From Deltaproteobacteria bacterium (lineage in GTDB: Bacteria > Desulfobacterota > DSM-4660 > Desulfatiglandales > HGW-15), in assembly GCA_020060215.1 (NCBI GenBank), contig JAGVAP010000074.1, forward strand, positions 1-64,000: a DNA stretch of 64,000 nucleotides, read 5' to 3'. The notes under the pieces are model-generated. The model saw nothing but the letters and a program-made list of their open reading frames with translations. It searched no databases and was not told the origin of the DNA. Shown here piece after piece: positions 53,182 to 61,888 of this stretch. The translations under genes were made by a program, and so were the position numbers. Numbering within the stretch: the stretch's first letter is position 1; each line of letters opens with the position of its first letter.

Positions 53182-54432
53182 ATGAGCGACGGAGCGGAAA
53201 CCACAAGCGGCGAGGCCCTCGTCGCATCCGGCAGGTTCGAGGAGGCGGAAAGGCTTTTTCTGCAGGCCCTTCGCGCATCTCCGGAGAATGCAGAGGTCCT
53301 CAACAACCTTGGCGTGCTTGCGCACCGGAAAGGGGCCACGACAGAGGCCATCGACTATCTTACAAGGGCCGTGTCCGTCGATCCCCGTCACCGGGACGCG
53401 ATCTTCAATCTTGCGCAGATACTCAGGAAGCTGAACCTGCTCCACGAAATGACACCCCTCCTGGAGGCCGTGGGCAAGGAGCTCCCCGAAGACTTGGATC
53501 TGAACGGCCTGCTGGCCGAAGCCCGGACCTTCCGCCCTCCCCTGCCGGACCGCAGACCGCGGGGGCGGCTCCTCCCCTGGAAGCTGTGCTACTCCCCGGG
53601 GGTCGCGCGGCACGGGGAATCCCTGAGGAAAATGCTTGACCTCAGCCACTACATCCCCTCCCTTCATCACGCCGATCCTGTCTGGTTCTTCGGTCTCTAC
53701 TTCGACGGCGACTACCATCAACTGCTCGCCCACGGCGGGAAAAAGATCATCAACTGGCGTGGAAGCGACTCCCTGCGCCTCAGGGAGAGCCAGGAGAGGA
53801 TCCGCATCATCCAACATACCAGGGCGCTCCACGTCTGCCAGTCCTCAAGACAGGAGGACGTGCTGCGGGAGATCGGGATCCCCTCCCTGGTCAGGCCCAT
53901 GTTCAACTCGCCCGTCGATGGGGTGTCCGTGTCCGAGTTCCCCTCAGGGCCAACCGCAATCCTGGTCTTGTGGCGCCGCGGGATCGACGGCTTCATTCAG
54001 GCGGACATGTTCTTCGAGATCGCGGCCCGATGCAGGGATGTGACGTTTCACATCGTCGGTGACGAAGACTCCTCCCGCTTCTCCCGCCGCGGCATGGAGA
54101 ACCTGGTCTTTCACGGTTTTGTTTCCGAACAGGAGCTCGACGCCATCATGGATGCGTGCAAGGGGACGATTCGTCCATGGATCTCGGACGGGACCCCCAA
54201 TGTCCAGACCAGAATGCTTCTGAAGGGAAGGTACGCGGCCCACAGCTGCAGATTTGAAAAGGTCGCACAATGCATCACGGCGGACGATTATGTGGGATGG
54301 ATCGAGGCCCTGAAGGAGATCAGAGAGCCGAATCTGGAGGCGAGAGATTGGTGGATAGAAAACCTCAACCGTTTCGACTTCCTCGAAGCGGACTTCGAAC
54401 CCGCTCCCTGGATGGGGTTGGGATCGCGTTAG
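53182..54432 (+). CDS. TPR protein fused to a GT-B-like glycosyltransferase domain
   Basis: It has 416 residues from ATG 53182 (AGGAG 10 bases upstream; TTG 53161 is possible). Residues 8-110 are TPRs: SGRFEEAERLFLQALRASPE, then VLNNLGVLAHRKGATTEAID and DAIFNLAQILRKLN. Residues about 135-400 resemble a GT-B enzyme: KIINWRGSDSLRLRESQ, RALHVCQSSRQEDVLREIGI and the donor-side text VTFHIVGDEDSS and NLVFHGFVSEQELDAIMDAC. KGTIRPWISDGTPNVQTRML takes the place of the usual E-x7-E motif. The catalytic assignment is moderate; the TPR assignment is strong. Confidence 0.75.
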   Translation: MSDGAETTSGEALVASGRFEEAERLFLQALRASPENAEVLNNLGVLAHRKGATTEAIDYLTRAVSVDPRHRDAIFNLAQILRKLNLLHEMTPLLEAVGKELPEDLDLNGLLAEARTFRPPLPDRRPRGRLLPWKLCYSPGVARHGESLRKMLDLSHYIPSLHHADPVWFFGLYFDGDYHQLLAHGGKKIINWRGSDSLRLRESQERIRIIQHTRALHVCQSSRQEDVLREIGIPSLVRPMFNSPVDGVSVSEFPSGPTAILVLWRRGIDGFIQADMFFEIAARCRDVTFHIVGDEDSSRFSRRGMENLVFHGFVSEQELDAIMDACKGTIRPWISDGTPNVQTRMLLKGRYAAHSCRFEKVAQCITADDYVGWIEALKEIREPNLEARDWWIENLNRFDFLEADFEPAPWMGLGSR

Positions 54433-54479
54433 ACGTTCGATGCCGTGCCTATGCCGGTCTATGAAAGGAACTCGGTGAA

Positions 54480-57400
54480 ATGACCTCCCGGGAAATTGAA
54501 AAAATCATTCAGGAGGGAGAGGAGTATGCCCTGCAAGGCGATCTCGTCAGGGCACGCGAACGGTTCCAGGAGATACTTGATCATGACGGCGCTCACATCG
54601 AGGCCCTGAACAACATGGGTGTCCTCTGCCATCGCCAGGGTCTACATGAACAGGCGATCTCGTATCTTGAACGGGCTCTAGCCGTGGACGAGGCTCACGC
54701 CCTTACCGTAGAGAATCTCGCCAACTGCTATGTATCCGGCAAAGAATACCGGAAAGCCGCGGATTTGCTGCAGCGCCCATGGAAACGTGGGATCATGACC
54801 CCGCGTTTGCTCTCCATTGCGGCCAAGGCTTTTCTGGAACTGGGCGATAGGGCGGCCGCGGTAGAGCTGCTCAGGCAGTCGTGGCGTCTCGACCCGAGCC
54901 AGTCCGATGTGGGAGATCTTCTGACTGATCTCGATAGCCACCTTCCCAACCCCCCTGAATCGCACCGGGACCCAGGGGAGAAGGTTGCCCGCGTGGGATT
55001 CGTCACCCTCTGGTACGAGAGAGGCCATGCCTATGTCACCAAGATGATGCGCGATGCCCTCTCCCCCGCCTTCGAGACGTTTGTGTTCGCAAGGAACGGA
55101 GGCTCTCCGGACTTGCGACTCCTCTCCACCGAGGGCGAATGGGCGGTACCCCGTCTGACCACTTGCAGGGACTACATGATCCCACAAAAAGATTTCGTCC
55201 GATGGGTGATCCAAAACCGCTTGGACGTGGTTGTTTTCAACGAGGAATACCATCTCAGACTTGTCCGGGCGGCGCGTGAAGCCGGGGCGAGGACCATCGG
55301 CTATTATGTATGGGAACTCTTCCCGACCCAGTTCGCGGCAAAATGTAACGAACTCTACGACCAAATCCTCTGCCAGACGGACGTGTGCTACCGGCACTTC
55401 TCGCAGCTGGGGCTAAAGAACCTCCTTCGCATTCCATGGGGGATTGACCGGAATCTCTTCTTCGCCGGGTCCCTGGAATCCCACGGACCCGTCTGCTTCT
55501 TTCATCCGGCAGGCTGGGGTGGAATGCATGAACGCCGATCCAGCCGGGAAGTCATCGAGGCCTTTAAGGCCGCGAACATCACGGGGGCGCGATTGATCAT
55601 CCACACCCAGGAAGGAAGCGGTAAAGAGGAAAACGGCCCGATCACCATCCTCCACGGGACGGTCCCGCGGGAGAAGCTTGCATCCCTCTATCGCAATGCG
55701 GATGTTGCCGTGCTTCCTTCAAAATGGGAGGGACTGGGTCTGACCTTTCTGGAATCCGTCGGATGCGGGCTGCCCATCATCACCGTTGACGCCCCGCCTA
55801 TGAGCGAATTCGTGAAAAACGGCGAAACCGGATTCTTGTGCCGCGTGAAAAGTTGGGAAGTGTATCCTGATATCTTCATCAAAGCGGCCTGCGTGGATGT
55901 GGACGATATGGCCTCCAAGATGAAGCGGATCATGGATCCAGAGGTGCGTGGCCGCATGAAAAAGGCTAGCCGGGACCTGGCCGCACACTACCGCTATGAG
56001 ACATTTCAAATGGCCCTCACGGATGCCGTCCTGGGGGTGGTCTCCGGGAAAACGGTCCGCCTGAATTTAGGCTGCGGCGATGATCATCGTGAAGGGTACA
56101 TCAACGTGGACCTTCGGCCAAGGAAAGGCGTCGGGCTTGTAGCCGATGCGGCCTCTTGCCCCTTTCGGGACAGGATCGCAACAGAAATCCTTGCCAACGA
56201 CATCCTGGAGCATTTTCCACGGGATAGGATAAACCAGGTGCTTTCCGAGTGGAGACGGCTCCTGATGAAGGGAGGGACCTTGAAGGTCCAGTGCCCCGAT
56301 CTGAGAGAACTCGCCCGTGGTCTCGTCCTGAACCGCTTGCCCGTCCAGGAGTTCTCGAGAAGGGTCTATGGAGGTCAGGATTATGAGGGAAATTATCACT
56401 TCGCGGGTTTTGACCTTCCTGATCTGAAGCGGAGGTTACGGAGTCTCGGGTTCGAGATCCGGGAGATCGGATCCTCCAATGCGAATCAGGCGATCACGGC
56501 ACGGGTCCCTGGACAGATCAAGAAGGGACCCCTCCGGATCCTCTTGATCAGCGCCCGTTTCACCAACCACCCCTGGGGAACCGGAAACTTCATTCATAGG
56601 GCGCTCACGGGTCTTGGCCACCAGGTTCTAGACATCGATTTCAGGCGAGATCACGACCGAATGGAAACGCTTTTCCAGGAGCCGGTCGACCTCGTCCTCG
56701 CCTACAAGGGCTCCGGAATTCCGCCCAGGCTGCTGGAAAAGAAATCCTGCCCCTCCGTGCTGTGGTACCCCGATGACGTTCTCACCCAGGACCATGCCCT
56801 GCAGGATTTGAGGCAAACCGGCTACGCCTACGACCACATCTACTATTTCGATCAGGCCGGTGTCCCTTTCCTGCACCGGATGGGCCTGACGCACAGCACT
56901 TTCCTGCCCCTCGCCACAGATCCGCTCACATACCGCTACATCCCCGATACTCCCAAGCGCTATGATATCTCCTTCATCGGCACGGTCTATCCCAACCGCA
57001 GGGCCCTCCTGGACCGGTTGAAATCCCGGTTCAACGTATTTGAGACCACGGCCTATATGGACGACATGGCCCGCGTCATGAACCAGTCCAGGATTGTCTT
57101 GAACCTCGGAGTGGGTCGGAGCGGGTATCAACTGCGCGTCTTTGAAGCGCTCGGGTGTCGCGCGTTTCTCCTTACCAACGAGATCGAGGAAAGCGAGAGG
57201 ATCTTCAAGGATCGGGAGCACCTGGTCTATTTCAATGATGAGAACATCGAAGAGCGGATCGCATACTACCTCGGCCATGCCGAGGAACGGGAAGCCATCG
57301 CGGAGGCTGGATATCGCGAAGTCCTTGCGAAGCATACCTTCGAGGCCCGGGGAAGAGAGATCCTGTCGAATCTGCAGCCGCCTGCTACGCACGCCATGGA

Positions 57401-60164
57401 CATGGAGATCGCGGCCAGCGCTCCGACCGGCACTGCGGCACGACCGCGGCGGTCTTCGGGCTTCACCGCGTCCACGTCCAAGACCCTCTCCAGGGAGGTC
57501 TACCCTTGTACCAGGCGGTTGGCTCGCCCTCTCAGAATCGTGGCGGCTTTTACGCATTTCAACTGGGAGGACCACAACCTGCAGCCTGCACTGCAGGAAT
57601 TCGGCGATGTGGTTCGGTTGAGATGGCCCCCGTACAACCAGTACGCCGATGACTGGCATTCTTCCGGGAAGCAGGAATTCAACCATCGTCTGCTTCAGGA
57701 GGTGAAAAGGGCCCGTGATGAGGCCCCTGTCGATCTCTTCTTCTCCTATCTGTCCGGTCGGCTGGTGTTCCCCTCGACGATAAGGGCCATCGGCGTCATG
57801 GGCATCCCCACGGTCAACATCTTTCTCGATGACCGGCACAAGTTCTACGGAAAACTGGAGCCGACCGGTTTTGCCGGCATGGTGGACATTGCAGGGAGTT
57901 TCAGGCTCTGCTGCACCTCCTCCGAGCAAGCCCTCCGCCACTATCATTCGGTCGGAGCCAGGGCCCTGCACCTCCCCGAAGGCGCGAACCCGGACGTATA
58001 TCGTCCCCTCGACGTGCCGAAAGATATCGACGTCTCGTTTGTAGGCCAGCGCTATGGCCGGCGGGGCGATACCGTGGACTACCTGAAAAGCAAGGGCATC
58101 CGGGTGGAGACGTACGGCCGGGGCTGGCCGTCCGGCGAAATCGCCCAGGACGAGATGGTGAAGATCTTCTCACGCAGTCGCATCAATCTGGGTTTTGCCC
58201 AGGCGGGGGAAGGCAGGGATGTGTTTTGCCTCAAGGGCCGCGACTTTGAGATTCCCATGAGCGGCGGACTGTACCTGACACAGCATCACGGGGAATTGGA
58301 GAAGGTCTACGACATAGGCCGGGAGATCGTATGTTATCGGGACCGAGAGGACCTTGCAGAGAAGATCCAGTACTATCTCCGCCACCCGGAGGAAGCAGAG
58401 TTGATCCGCATCTCCGGTCGCCGACGGGCATTGAGAGATCACACGTGGGCGGGCCGATTGAGAAAAGCCTTCCAGGCCGTCGGGTTGGATGCGTTCCCTT
58501 CCAACCTCCCCGATTCCGGCAACGCAGGAGAGGGAAAGCGACGTTCCCCTTATGATCCACTGGTCCGGGAGTCCTTTGCCCGGGCCGTATCGCTCGAAGG
58601 CGCTGGCTCCCGACCCAGGACCCCCTGCAGCACCGCGGACGACGAGACCTACTATGCACGCGTCGGGCAGGAGAGCGCAAAATCCAAGCAGGGCGCAATC
58701 AGGGATTTCATCCTCTCAAGGAAAGACATCCGGTATCTCCTGGATGTCGGCTGCAATACGGGGGAGATGTCCGCCCAGTTCATCCCTCACGGAATACAGG
58801 TCCTCGGTCTGGACGTCTCGGACAGGCTGAGGTCAAGAAGCGGTTATTCCTTCCTCCGAAGGGACGTGACCGATACCACTGAAGTCCTGCTGAGCGACTG
58901 CACATTGTTCCTCAGTCTCTACCACCACGTCCTCTGGAGCAAGGGCATCCAATCCGCCGACACACTTTTTTACCAGCTTCTCATGAGGAGCAAATACCTC
59001 CTTTTTGATTGCGGCAACGTTCTGGAGACAAGCCCTTATCGCCAGCGGTGGGTAAGATCCCTCCTCCGCCACTTCTCATCCGAAAGGGACCTTCTAGATC
59101 ATTTCGGGATACCGTACCGAGTGCTCGGGTCCTGGGAAACCGGTGGGGCAACCCGGTCCATTGTCGTCTTCGAGAGGGAATCCTTCGATCGTCAAGTTCA
59201 GGTCGTCGACGAGTTCCGCCGAAAGTGCGGTTCTCCTGCTCAAAAAGAAGGTCTCTTCCCCCTGAATCAGGTCGACGACACCGAATCCTTCTTCGACAAG
59301 ACCGTTTTCTACAGGTTGCGCCTGGCCGGACGCGACTTCTACGCGAAGAAGCACATCCCCCAGGAGTGGGAGACTTCCGAGATCCGGAATCTGATGGAGG
59401 TTTACGACCGTTTTCCGCCGGAAGAGCTCCTGACCTTTTATGGTCTGAGCGAGAGATTCGGACTGATCTACGAGTGGGTGAATGACCTCAGGTATGTCGG
59501 AAAGGTGCGTGATGAATGGGTCCACGGCCTTCTCCTGCAGGATGCCGATCGCATCGAGGTGAACGGGAAGATCAAGTACATCGACTTCTGGTCGGATCCC
59601 GCCAAGAGATCCGCAGCCGTTTCCCCGCCTCCCGGAAACGGGTCTGTCGAAGACCTGATCCGTGAGGGGGAGGCCGCTTATGCGGCGGGTGACCCGAAGA
59701 AGGCGGTCGAACTTTTTCAGAAGGTCCTGGCCAGACAGCCGGACCACTTCGAAGCGATGAACGACCTGGGGGTGATCGCGTGTGAAAAAGGCGATCTCGA
59801 CCCGGCGATATCCCTGTTCCTGCAGGCCCATCGCATCCGTCCCTCCCATGCGGATGCCGTGGAGAACATCGGCCGTTGTCACGAGCTGAAAGGGGACTAT
59901 CATGAGGCCCTGAAATGGTACCGTAAGATCCTCGACTCGGGCACGGCCTCGGTGGAGACTTTGAACAGGACGGGGAACTGCTTCATGCAGACCGAGGACC
60001 TCGATGGAGCGCGGGAGATCTACAAGGAATCCCTGAGACGGGACGGCAGCCAGGAAGGGATCCGAACACTCCTGAGGGGGATCGAGACATTGAAATCGCT
60101 GCAACCGCCGCCGCGGGGGGATTCGCGAGAGGTCACCCCCGCCGGCTCGGGGGCAAAGCCATGA
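54480..60164 (+). CDS. 1894-residue multidomain protein: TPR, three GT-B modules, two methyltransferases, kinase-like segment, TPR
   Basis: Domains in order. TPR at 1-155 (EALNNMGVLCHRQGLHEQAI). GT4-like module at about 168-515 (RNADVAVLPSKWEGLGLTFL, ESVGCGLPIITVDAPPMSEF). Methyltransferase at 520-675 (VRLNLGCGDDHREGYINVDL). CgeB/DUF3880-like glycosyltransferase at 682-963 (YDISFIGTVYPNRRALLDRL, LRVFEALGCRAFLLTNEIEE). A low-complexity linker at 965-1012. A second CgeB-like module at 1014-1335 (IDVSFVGQRYGRRGDTVDYL). A second methyltransferase at 1385-1575 (YLLDVGCNTGEMSAQFIPHG) joined to a degenerate kinase-like segment at 1600-1705. TPR at 1720-1880. One uninterrupted frame follows ATG 54480. 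It probably builds and methylates a short glycan on a bound protein. Confidence 0.85.
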   Translation: MTSREIEKIIQEGEEYALQGDLVRARERFQEILDHDGAHIEALNNMGVLCHRQGLHEQAISYLERALAVDEAHALTVENLANCYVSGKEYRKAADLLQRPWKRGIMTPRLLSIAAKAFLELGDRAAAVELLRQSWRLDPSQSDVGDLLTDLDSHLPNPPESHRDPGEKVARVGFVTLWYERGHAYVTKMMRDALSPAFETFVFARNGGSPDLRLLSTEGEWAVPRLTTCRDYMIPQKDFVRWVIQNRLDVVVFNEEYHLRLVRAAREAGARTIGYYVWELFPTQFAAKCNELYDQILCQTDVCYRHFSQLGLKNLLRIPWGIDRNLFFAGSLESHGPVCFFHPAGWGGMHERRSSREVIEAFKAANITGARLIIHTQEGSGKEENGPITILHGTVPREKLASLYRNADVAVLPSKWEGLGLTFLESVGCGLPIITVDAPPMSEFVKNGETGFLCRVKSWEVYPDIFIKAACVDVDDMASKMKRIMDPEVRGRMKKASRDLAAHYRYETFQMALTDAVLGVVSGKTVRLNLGCGDDHREGYINVDLRPRKGVGLVADAASCPFRDRIATEILANDILEHFPRDRINQVLSEWRRLLMKGGTLKVQCPDLRELARGLVLNRLPVQEFSRRVYGGQDYEGNYHFAGFDLPDLKRRLRSLGFEIREIGSSNANQAITARVPGQIKKGPLRILLISARFTNHPWGTGNFIHRALTGLGHQVLDIDFRRDHDRMETLFQEPVDLVLAYKGSGIPPRLLEKKSCPSVLWYPDDVLTQDHALQDLRQTGYAYDHIYYFDQAGVPFLHRMGLTHSTFLPLATDPLTYRYIPDTPKRYDISFIGTVYPNRRALLDRLKSRFNVFETTAYMDDMARVMNQSRIVLNLGVGRSGYQLRVFEALGCRAFLLTNEIEESERIFKDREHLVYFNDENIEERIAYYLGHAEEREAIAEAGYREVLAKHTFEARGREILSNLQPPATHAMDMEIAASAPTGTAARPRRSSGFTASTSKTLSREVYPCTRRLARPLRIVAAFTHFNWEDHNLQPALQEFGDVVRLRWPPYNQYADDWHSSGKQEFNHRLLQEVKRARDEAPVDLFFSYLSGRLVFPSTIRAIGVMGIPTVNIFLDDRHKFYGKLEPTGFAGMVDIAGSFRLCCTSSEQALRHYHSVGARALHLPEGANPDVYRPLDVPKDIDVSFVGQRYGRRGDTVDYLKSKGIRVETYGRGWPSGEIAQDEMVKIFSRSRINLGFAQAGEGRDVFCLKGRDFEIPMSGGLYLTQHHGELEKVYDIGREIVCYRDREDLAEKIQYYLRHPEEAELIRISGRRRALRDHTWAGRLRKAFQAVGLDAFPSNLPDSGNAGEGKRRSPYDPLVRESFARAVSLEGAGSRPRTPCSTADDETYYARVGQESAKSKQGAIRDFILSRKDIRYLLDVGCNTGEMSAQFIPHGIQVLGLDVSDRLRSRSGYSFLRRDVTDTTEVLLSDCTLFLSLYHHVLWSKGIQSADTLFYQLLMRSKYLLFDCGNVLETSPYRQRWVRSLLRHFSSERDLLDHFGIPYRVLGSWETGGATRSIVVFERESFDRQVQVVDEFRRKCGSPAQKEGLFPLNQVDDTESFFDKTVFYRLRLAGRDFYAKKHIPQEWETSEIRNLMEVYDRFPPEELLTFYGLSERFGLIYEWVNDLRYVGKVRDEWVHGLLLQDADRIEVNGKIKYIDFWSDPAKRSAAVSPPPGNGSVEDLIREGEAAYAAGDPKKAVELFQKVLARQPDHFEAMNDLGVIACEKGDLDPAISLFLQAHRIRPSHADAVENIGRCHELKGDYHEALKWYRKILDSGTASVETLNRTGNCFMQTEDLDGAREIYKESLRRDGSQEGIRTLLRGIETLKSLQPPPRGDSREVTPAGSGAKP

Positions 60165-61876
60165 ATCCGGTCTCGACCGGGCTGCCGGAAGTCTTTTCCA
60201 CGGCCTGTCTCGAAAAGAACCTCGCAGCCCTTGCGCGGCGAGAGCCCGGGATGGTTCAGAGGATTTCATGGCCCGCGGACGGCTCCCATGTCCTCTTTCA
60301 TGAAAACGGACGCGCCCTCTACAAGGTCAACGGATCCACCTTTCCCCTGGAGGTGGACGGGGAACAGACCGGTTTCGCCTGCGCCCCCGTGGAGGACGGG
60401 CGAGATATCCTGGTCTTCGGCATCGGCCTGGGGGAGCAGATCGATTACCTGCTTCACCGATTTCCCGGGAAGATCGTCACCGCATGGGAAAAGGATCCCT
60501 GGCTCCTTCGCCTCTTCCTCATGCGAAAGGATTACAGCCGACCGCTGGCCACGGGGGCGCTCAAACTTTCCCTTGGGACCGATCTCATCCGCCATGCTCC
60601 CCTGCCCGACACCTCCACGCCGGTCTACCACCCGCTCCTGAAGACGATCTATCACAACGAGGCCCGCCTCCTGGTTACGGGGATCGGAGAGAGTAGGGTG
60701 ATTGTGAACACGGGCGGTCTCTTCGTAGACGATGCGGCGGCCGCCTTCAGGACCCTCGGGTACACACCGTTCTACCTGAATCTGGGAGCCATATCCCTGG
60801 AGGAGATCGAGCACTCCTTGGCCCGGTTCATGCCTCAGATCCTCTTCAGCATCAACTACCCGAACGGGCTCGCGGAGTTCGCGGCGAAATGGAACCTGAC
60901 CCTGCTCTGCTGGGAGATCGACCATGTGGTGGACGCGATACCTCCCCTTCGGGAATCCTATGACAAGGCCTTCATCTTCACCTATCGAAGGAAGAACATG
61001 GAGGAGTTCCTAAAGGCCGGTTTTACCCGCGTCGAGTTCCTTCCCATGGCCGCGGATACGGACGCCCGCAAGCCGGTCGCCCTTTCTGAAGAGGATCTCG
61101 AGACCTACTCCACGCCGGTCTCCTTCGTGGGGAACCTCCTCTCCGCCCAGGCGGGAAAATACAGGAAGCTCCTGTTCGACCTCTACCGCGAGTACTGCAG
61201 GGACCACTCCCTTGCGGTGGCGCAGGAAGAGGACCCGTTCGAGAAGATCCTCCGGTTGCAGGGTCTGGATTACACGCGATACCGGATGCCGCAGTACTTC
61301 CATGAGCTCCTGCCGGGATTCGAAGCCTATTTCAGGCGGAAGACCGCTACGACCATAGACCCTGTAAAGCTCCTCGCGGAGACCGCTGCGGCCGAGAAGC
61401 GTCTCCGGTACATGGAAAGACTTGCAGGATTCGGGGTCAAGGTCTGGGGGGACGAGGGGTGGAAAGCCATCCACGGAAGGTCCATCCAATACATGGGACC
61501 CGCAGGACACAAGGCGGAACTGAACAAGATCTATACCGCATCCGCCATCAACGTGGACGTGAACCGGATCTACCAGCCGGACATGGCGAACATGAGGATC
61601 TTCGACATCATGGCCTGCGGCGGATTTGTCCTGGCCGAATTCTCCGACGACCTGGCCGATCTGTTCGAACTCGGGAGCGAGATCATCACCTATCGAACCC
61701 TGGATGAACTGGAGGAAGAGGTCCGCCGTTACCTGGCCCATCCGCAGGAGGCGAGAAGGATTGCAGAAAAGGGGATGACGGCGGTGAGGGAGCGGCATAC
61801 GGTGAGGCAGAGGGTGGAAACCATGCTCTCCATGGCCGGGAGGAACCGGGCCGTTCGGAGAAGCCGCCGGAGGTGA
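60161..61876 (+). CDS. CgeB-like glycosyltransferase with Maf-type N-terminal domain
   Basis: It has 571 residues, overlapping the giant gene by ATGA. Residues 12-150 (LEKNLAALARREPGMVQRIS, ILVFGIGLGEQIDYLLHRF, VTAWEKDPWLLRLFLMRKDY) correspond block by block to the N-terminal domain of the Maf protein encoded next. Residues about 185-560 are a CgeB/DUF3880-type GT-B enzyme: LLCWEIDHVVDAIPPLRESY, YSTPVSFVGNLLSAQAGKYR, NVDVNRIYQPDMANMRIFDI and MACGGFVLAEFSDDLADLFE. The fusion suggests it uses the same acceptor protein as Maf. The tail is Arg-rich. Confidence 0.82.
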   Translation: MNPVSTGLPEVFSTACLEKNLAALARREPGMVQRISWPADGSHVLFHENGRALYKVNGSTFPLEVDGEQTGFACAPVEDGRDILVFGIGLGEQIDYLLHRFPGKIVTAWEKDPWLLRLFLMRKDYSRPLATGALKLSLGTDLIRHAPLPDTSTPVYHPLLKTIYHNEARLLVTGIGESRVIVNTGGLFVDDAAAAFRTLGYTPFYLNLGAISLEEIEHSLARFMPQILFSINYPNGLAEFAAKWNLTLLCWEIDHVVDAIPPLRESYDKAFIFTYRRKNMEEFLKAGFTRVEFLPMAADTDARKPVALSEEDLETYSTPVSFVGNLLSAQAGKYRKLLFDLYREYCRDHSLAVAQEEDPFEKILRLQGLDYTRYRMPQYFHELLPGFEAYFRRKTATTIDPVKLLAETAAAEKRLRYMERLAGFGVKVWGDEGWKAIHGRSIQYMGPAGHKAELNKIYTASAINVDVNRIYQPDMANMRIFDIMACGGFVLAEFSDDLADLFELGSEIITYRTLDELEEEVRRYLAHPQEARRIAEKGMTAVRERHTVRQRVETMLSMAGRNRAVRRSRRR

Positions 61877-61888
61877 TCACGAACTTCG

